Positions 6,755 through 10,395 of a stretch of 10,395 nt of DNA are shown one piece after another. Position numbers and translations under genes: made by a program. Origin of the DNA: Stephanodiscus triporus (Eukaryota; Bacillariophyta; Thalassiosirophyceae; Thalassiosirales; Thalassiosiraceae); NCBI GenBank assembly GCA_036939755.1, contig JALLAZ010001069.1, positions 1 through 10,395 of the forward strand. The letters are read 5' to 3'. Position 1 is the first letter of the stretch, and every line of letters starts with the position of its first letter. Under the pieces are notes generated by a model. The model ran no database searches, was not told where the DNA came from, and saw only the letters and a list, made by a program, of their open reading frames with translations.

Positions 6755-7693
6755 ATGCTCGCCCCGCGAGCGAAACTGTGGAGCACGCCGGACTCCGCAA
6801 TCGACGCCGCGATGCGCCTCGCCGAGCTCGACGCCGACGACGTGGTGTACGACGTCGGCTGCGGCGACGGCCGGGTCCTCGTCCGGATGGCGTCCATGTC
6901 CGTCCCCCCCGGCGTCGACTACGACGACGACTACGACTACGACGACGACGACGATGCCAAGGACGAAGTCCGATCGCCCCGTCGTCGTAGTCGTAGTCGT
7001 CGTCACCGCTGCCGCGAGTTCGTGGGCGTCGAGGTCTCGGAGGACCGCGCGGCCGAGGCGCGGTCGAACGTCGATCGGGCGAGGTCGACGGGGACGATAC
7101 CCGATCACGTTAGCGTGGACGTGCGGTGCGCCAACGCGCTCGACGTGGACTACGCGAGGGCGACGGTGGTGTTCCTGTACCTCGTGCCGAGGGGACTGAG
7201 GCTGATCAGGAGCGCGGTGTGGCCGACCCCGTCGACCCCGGCGGCGGCGGCGGGAGGAGGGGGGGGGGACGTCGACGTCGACGGCGACGACCGGGGCGAC
7301 GGCGGCGCGGACCGCGGTGGGGGAGGAGACTGGTCGGGGGCGACTACGACGACAAATGCCACGATGGCACCGGCGACGATGATGATAGCAGACGACGGAC
7401 GAACGCCTTCGAAGGAGGATGAAGGAATGTCGCGAGGGACGGCGACAACGACGAGGTCGGAATCGTCGAACGGCGACAACAAGAATAACAAAAACGACGG
7501 CGACGACGGCGGCGGCGGCAGCATGCCCACGATCGACGAACGGGGGGGGAGGAAAAGGACGAGGACGAGGAGGATAATAACGTACATGTCGCCGTTCGCC
7601 GATACGCCGCACGTGCGGAAGGAGCACTGCGGGGTGGATCACCATGAGGGGGCGTCTTGGCCGGTGTATTTGTACCATTGCTCCGTGGATTGA
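6755..7693 (+). CDS. Class I SAM-dependent methyltransferase
   Basis: From the first in-frame ATG (6755) the product is 312 residues. SAM-binding motif I, VVYDVGCGDGR, is at 30-40; the strand-2 acidic ribose ligand is in FVGVEVSEDRAAEA (Glu93); motif II-like ANALD is at 126-130; and ATVVFLYLVPRGL (about 136-148) is the strand-4 catalytic-site block. A final conserved piece, RRIITYMSPF followed by HEGASWPVYLYHC, closes the fold. LWSTPDSAID just after the start matches the helix preceding motif I in related enzymes. The substrate cannot be named; the pattern resembles small eukaryotic protein-lysine methyltransferases of the FAM173 (ATPSCKMT) kind. Two inserts stand out: acidic then Arg/Ser-rich residues at 55-85, and about 105 low-complexity residues (Gly, Asp, Thr, Asn) between VWP and RRIITYM. 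The frame is open to 6683 with coding-like sequence (DPEAVIPLRQDKSKYRTF), so an upstream exon may supply the true N-terminus. Confidence 0.85.
   Translation: MLAPRAKLWSTPDSAIDAAMRLAELDADDVVYDVGCGDGRVLVRMASMSVPPGVDYDDDYDYDDDDDAKDEVRSPRRRSRSRRHRCREFVGVEVSEDRAAEARSNVDRARSTGTIPDHVSVDVRCANALDVDYARATVVFLYLVPRGLRLIRSAVWPTPSTPAAAAGGGGGDVDVDGDDRGDGGADRGGGGDWSGATTTTNATMAPATMMIADDGRTPSKEDEGMSRGTATTTRSESSNGDNKNNKNDGDDGGGGSMPTIDERGGRKRTRTRRIITYMSPFADTPHVRKEHCGVDHHEGASWPVYLYHCSVD
6923..7004. repeat. Perfect 25-bp inverted repeat inside methyltransferase gene
   Basis: Bases 6923-6947 and 6980-7004 are exact reverse complements separated by 32 bases. In the reading frame the first arm codes DDDYDYDD (residues 57-64) and the second RRRSRSRR (76-83). 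It can form a strong hairpin in DNA or mRNA, and the two peptide blocks carry opposite charge. Confidence 0.95.
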
Positions 7694-8600
7694 TGTTATA
7701 GTATACGCAAACAATGAGTGCGAGCGCTACGCGGCTAGCCAATATATCGTGATAGACATATATTTCGATAGCTAAATTGGACGAGGAGGAAGATGTTTCT
7801 TTGTAATAGAGTGACGAATATATACTCAAAAAGGTGGGGCTGAAATCGACGTTACATATAATATGACCAATGCCGGACTCACGCCACTCTGGAAATAGCT
7901 GGCCGAAAAATGAACCGAGAGAAATTCTAAGCAACAAATCAGCTGCCATCATGTGATGTGTGTAAGGGAATTCAAAACTATATGTACGATTTGTCAGTGG
8001 TGGTATATGACAATAAAGATGGGGATTTACAAGTGTGTGGAGAAGCGGGCGAGAATAATATAATGATCTAATTTAAGGAGAGTGTTAGCACAGCACCCTC
8101 ACGCACTGCTACCAAAGATAAACAAAAATCCAAGTCTTACTCCCACCTCAAATGTTACACTGGGAATTTAAGTGGGATCCCTCCTCCTGGTGGGTCAACA
8201 CATACCGTGCATCATAATATTCCCCATAGCTTATCATAGATGCACGGCCTCCAAATTTTATTGTGGAGATTTATCCAAGGGAGTGGAGGCAACAATCTGG
8301 CAGCATCAACCTATGAGTGGGAAAAGGATCGCCAGCAAACCTTAAACAAGCTATGGCTCCCCACCACCAACATATCTCACCCCCATGTAGATTACACTTA
8401 GTAATTGCTTTGTACTACATTGTACATCAATTTTACTTATTTAAATCAAGCTACATTGGCATTAGTTGGGGTTGAAGAATGCCCACACTTTATGTGTAAC
8501 ATTTTTTTAAGGCATTCAAGAAACCGACCATCGCTTGTCTCAGATGACCAGCCCGACCAAACCAACGCACACGCCACAAGCTGCTGATCCAACATACAAC
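7694..8600. other. Gene-free AT-rich region, methyltransferase 3' flank
   Basis: No recognisable gene. An AATAAA at 8012-8017, about 320 bases after the methyltransferase stop, may be its poly(A) signal. The plus strand becomes poor in G and rich in C/A runs from about 8080. Minus-strand open frames crossing 7694-7950 are extensions of antisense frames over the methyltransferase gene. Confidence 0.45.
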
Positions 8601-9351
8601 GGGAGGTGGTCAATCAAACCAGCAAAGCAGAGGGTTAGGATTATTTCTTATATTTGCTTCCTACTGATAAGCCCACAAACAGAGCACTTGCACACATTCT
8701 TAGTACCTGTTTCCCATTTCTCCCTAGTACTCTTGTTGAGAACAGATGCCCTCACACCCTCAATCATTGGTGTGGTGTACACATGTGGGTGGGTCAAGAA
8801 GTAACACCATAAATCACATCTCTAGGTTCTGTTCCTGTAAGAAGAATCTGACTGCTGCCTAGTCACGAGTCACAAGACCACACAAAACTCACCAATCAAT
8901 CACAAACACCATCACTAGCTTGGTGGTGGAACTGCCCTGCCCATCAGTGCTGTCTGTGACATGGATTTGATGAATCCTTAACTTGCCACCTGAGAGGTGG
9001 GCAAACTTGGACATCTTTGTTCCAAGGCTGCCACAAAAGGGTTTAGATGTATTCAATTAATTAAAGTAGAAATTAATTAATTAATATCCACTTCTATGTT
9101 TAATCAAATCTGGGCTTGTCCATTGACAACAATGGTGACCAAAACAGCTTCCATTGCTGTTGGCAGGAGCCCATATCATACAAAGTAGACATTAACATTA
9201 CTAGGAGTAATAAACAATGCTACCTTTTAGTTTTACTTAATATTAGATCACATCAAGACACTACTACAACATAACCTACACCACATTATCTAACTCCTCT
9301 TTGTTCATCCAGCTTTGAAGACACAATTGTCAGATGGTACAATACTGCAAC
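8601..9351. other. CpG-depleted gene-free tract
   Basis: Only one CpG (in CACGAG near 8866) occurs between the CpG at 8600-8601 and the one at 9351-9352, although G and C are not rare. TpG and CpA are abundant. No protein is recognisable. An AT palindrome built of TTAATTAATT units lies at about 9055-9085. The pattern suits old methylated repeat DNA. Confidence 0.6.
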
Positions 9352-10395
9352 GTTGTCCTCCTTTGAAGATTTATTTTTTTGAGTGAAGGATGTCCCTCTG
9401 GCCCACCAATCCCAAGGTTTGTCTTCATGGATGCAAATGTCGTCGAAAAGTTTTCCATGGGTAGGGATATCAGCCAAAAAAGACCAAAAAACTTGTTGAT
9501 CACATACAACACCCAAGTTTAGAGGTAGTTCACACATGTAAGTATGAATCTGTTCAAAAAATACAATCCTCTGCATCCGTACGTTATAGGAGCAACCCAC
9601 AACCCACCAGCTTTGTTTTTGAGATTTTACAAACCAAACTCTTATGATTGATGATTTTCTTGCATAGGTGATTGCTAGAGAACAAGTTCTGCCCAATGAC
9701 CATTGATGTTGTTGTAAGTAAAACTTACAACAAAAGTGTATACCCAAGGTTCTTTTACCCTGGCACTTCCCACATCAGCTCGCAACTAATGCGGTCAGTC
9801 TATTTTAGCTGACATTGCTTATATTATATTTGCATCGGTTAGCTGAGTGCTGCTATCTAGTAGCTTTGCAACGCTATGTGGAAAAGCATCAGCAGTGATG
9901 TGATTTACATAGTTTCGGGTCCGAACCTCGGGACCAACAGCAATCATTAAAGCAACAGCACACAAGCAAAGATGGTGTTCAACTCCCAGATAACAGTGAC
10001 CTTCATATGAAATCGACACCATCGGCATCGGTAACTTCCACCTTTGTATAAAATCGGAGATTCTTAACATGAGAGGAGAGTTGACAAGCAAGTGTAGATC
10101 AGTTCTCTTGCTGGTTGTCTAGTATCACAGAGTAGAGAATACTCTACGTACTTACAAGTTTAAGAGCTATTTTGTTGTTGACCAAAAATCACGATAAAAT
10201 TACAAGAAAGGACACTTTGTGCAATATTGTTGTTAAATCATTATTTCCTTAACAGCTTAACCGCTATAAGGTTCCGGCGGGAACCAAAAACTATGCCGTC
10301 GTACTTTTCGAGTAGGTACGTGTCTTGCCGCGTAGATTTCTACGTAGGAATTAGTACTAAAACACAAAACACAACAAAAAACACACATCCCCACC
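9352..10395. other. Gene-free right end with short hairpins
   Basis: No recognisable gene. Two minus-strand open frames (9286-9747 and 9819-10091) begin at TTG rather than ATG and match no family I know. Perfect short inverted repeats lie at 9709-9733, 10132-10147, 10270-10285 and 10331-10344. The last 50 bases are A/C-rich, as in a 5' leader, but no gene starts before the edge. Confidence 0.4.
9709..9733. repeat. 10-bp perfect hairpin
   Basis: TTGTTGTAAG and CTTACAACAA are exact reverse complements around a 5-base TAAAA loop. No T-rich terminator context applies in a eukaryote, and its role is unknown. Confidence 0.7.

Noticed and set aside
6674..7714. 346-codon minus-strand frame opposite the methyltransferase
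   Set aside because: His/Arg/Val-rich antisense shadow; motif I and the C-terminal block are on the plus strand.
9286..9747. 153-codon minus-strand frame in the gene-free right part
   Set aside because: It begins at TTG, has many Trp and Cys in no known pattern, and I could not match it to a transposase, reverse transcriptase or other family.
9917..9945. tRNA T-arm-like hairpin
   Set aside because: GGTCC/GGACC pair with a B-box-like stretch on the minus strand, but the B box does not match fully and no acceptor, D or anticodon arms fit.
9819..10091. 90-codon minus-strand frame
   Set aside because: Starts at TTG; from its first ATG it is about 83 residues with no recognisable domain.

Overview
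The window looks like nuclear DNA from a eukaryotic microbe, most likely a diatom or related stramenopile (inference). Reasons: genes lie singly on both strands with no operons or Shine-Dalgarno-like spacing; candidate spliceosomal introns are present; a CDPK/CaMK-type kinase sits beside an ABC-class ATPase of the MRB1590 type and a secreted-type M14 carboxypeptidase remnant. The three well-supported genes are GC-rich and packed with CGA/TCG-type trinucleotide runs that encode poly-Asp, poly-Arg, poly-Ser and poly-Gly, while the DNA between them is AT-richer.

Layout. (1) 1-2284, plus strand: the 3' part of a gene for an ATPase of the ABC class. Its reading frame runs off the left edge. (2) 2285-2665: spacer with a possible poly(A) signal and half of a 22-bp direct repeat. 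(3) 2666-3343, minus strand: a broken M14 metallocarboxypeptidase with two in-frame stops and no C-terminal half. (4) 3344-3994: no convincing gene. (5) 3995-4798, plus strand: a hypothetical membrane protein, possibly in two exons around an 87-nt intron. (6) 4936-6129, minus strand: a complete Ser/Thr protein kinase. (7) 6130-6754: divergent intergenic region carrying a 152-bp MITE-like inverted-repeat element whose left end reads as a perfect 5' splice site. (8) 6755-7693, plus strand: a class I SAM-dependent methyltransferase. (9) 7694-10395: 2.7 kb without a recognisable gene, including about 750 bp with a single CpG and several short perfect hairpins near the right edge.

The genes do not form a pathway. 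The kinase and methyltransferase are divergently transcribed from a shared region of about 0.6 kb; the hypothetical gene and the kinase converge with 137 bp between their stops. The most unusual signals are the MITE/introner-like element ahead of the methyltransferase, a perfect 25-bp inverted repeat inside that gene which encodes an acidic block and then a basic block, and the CpG-depleted tract.
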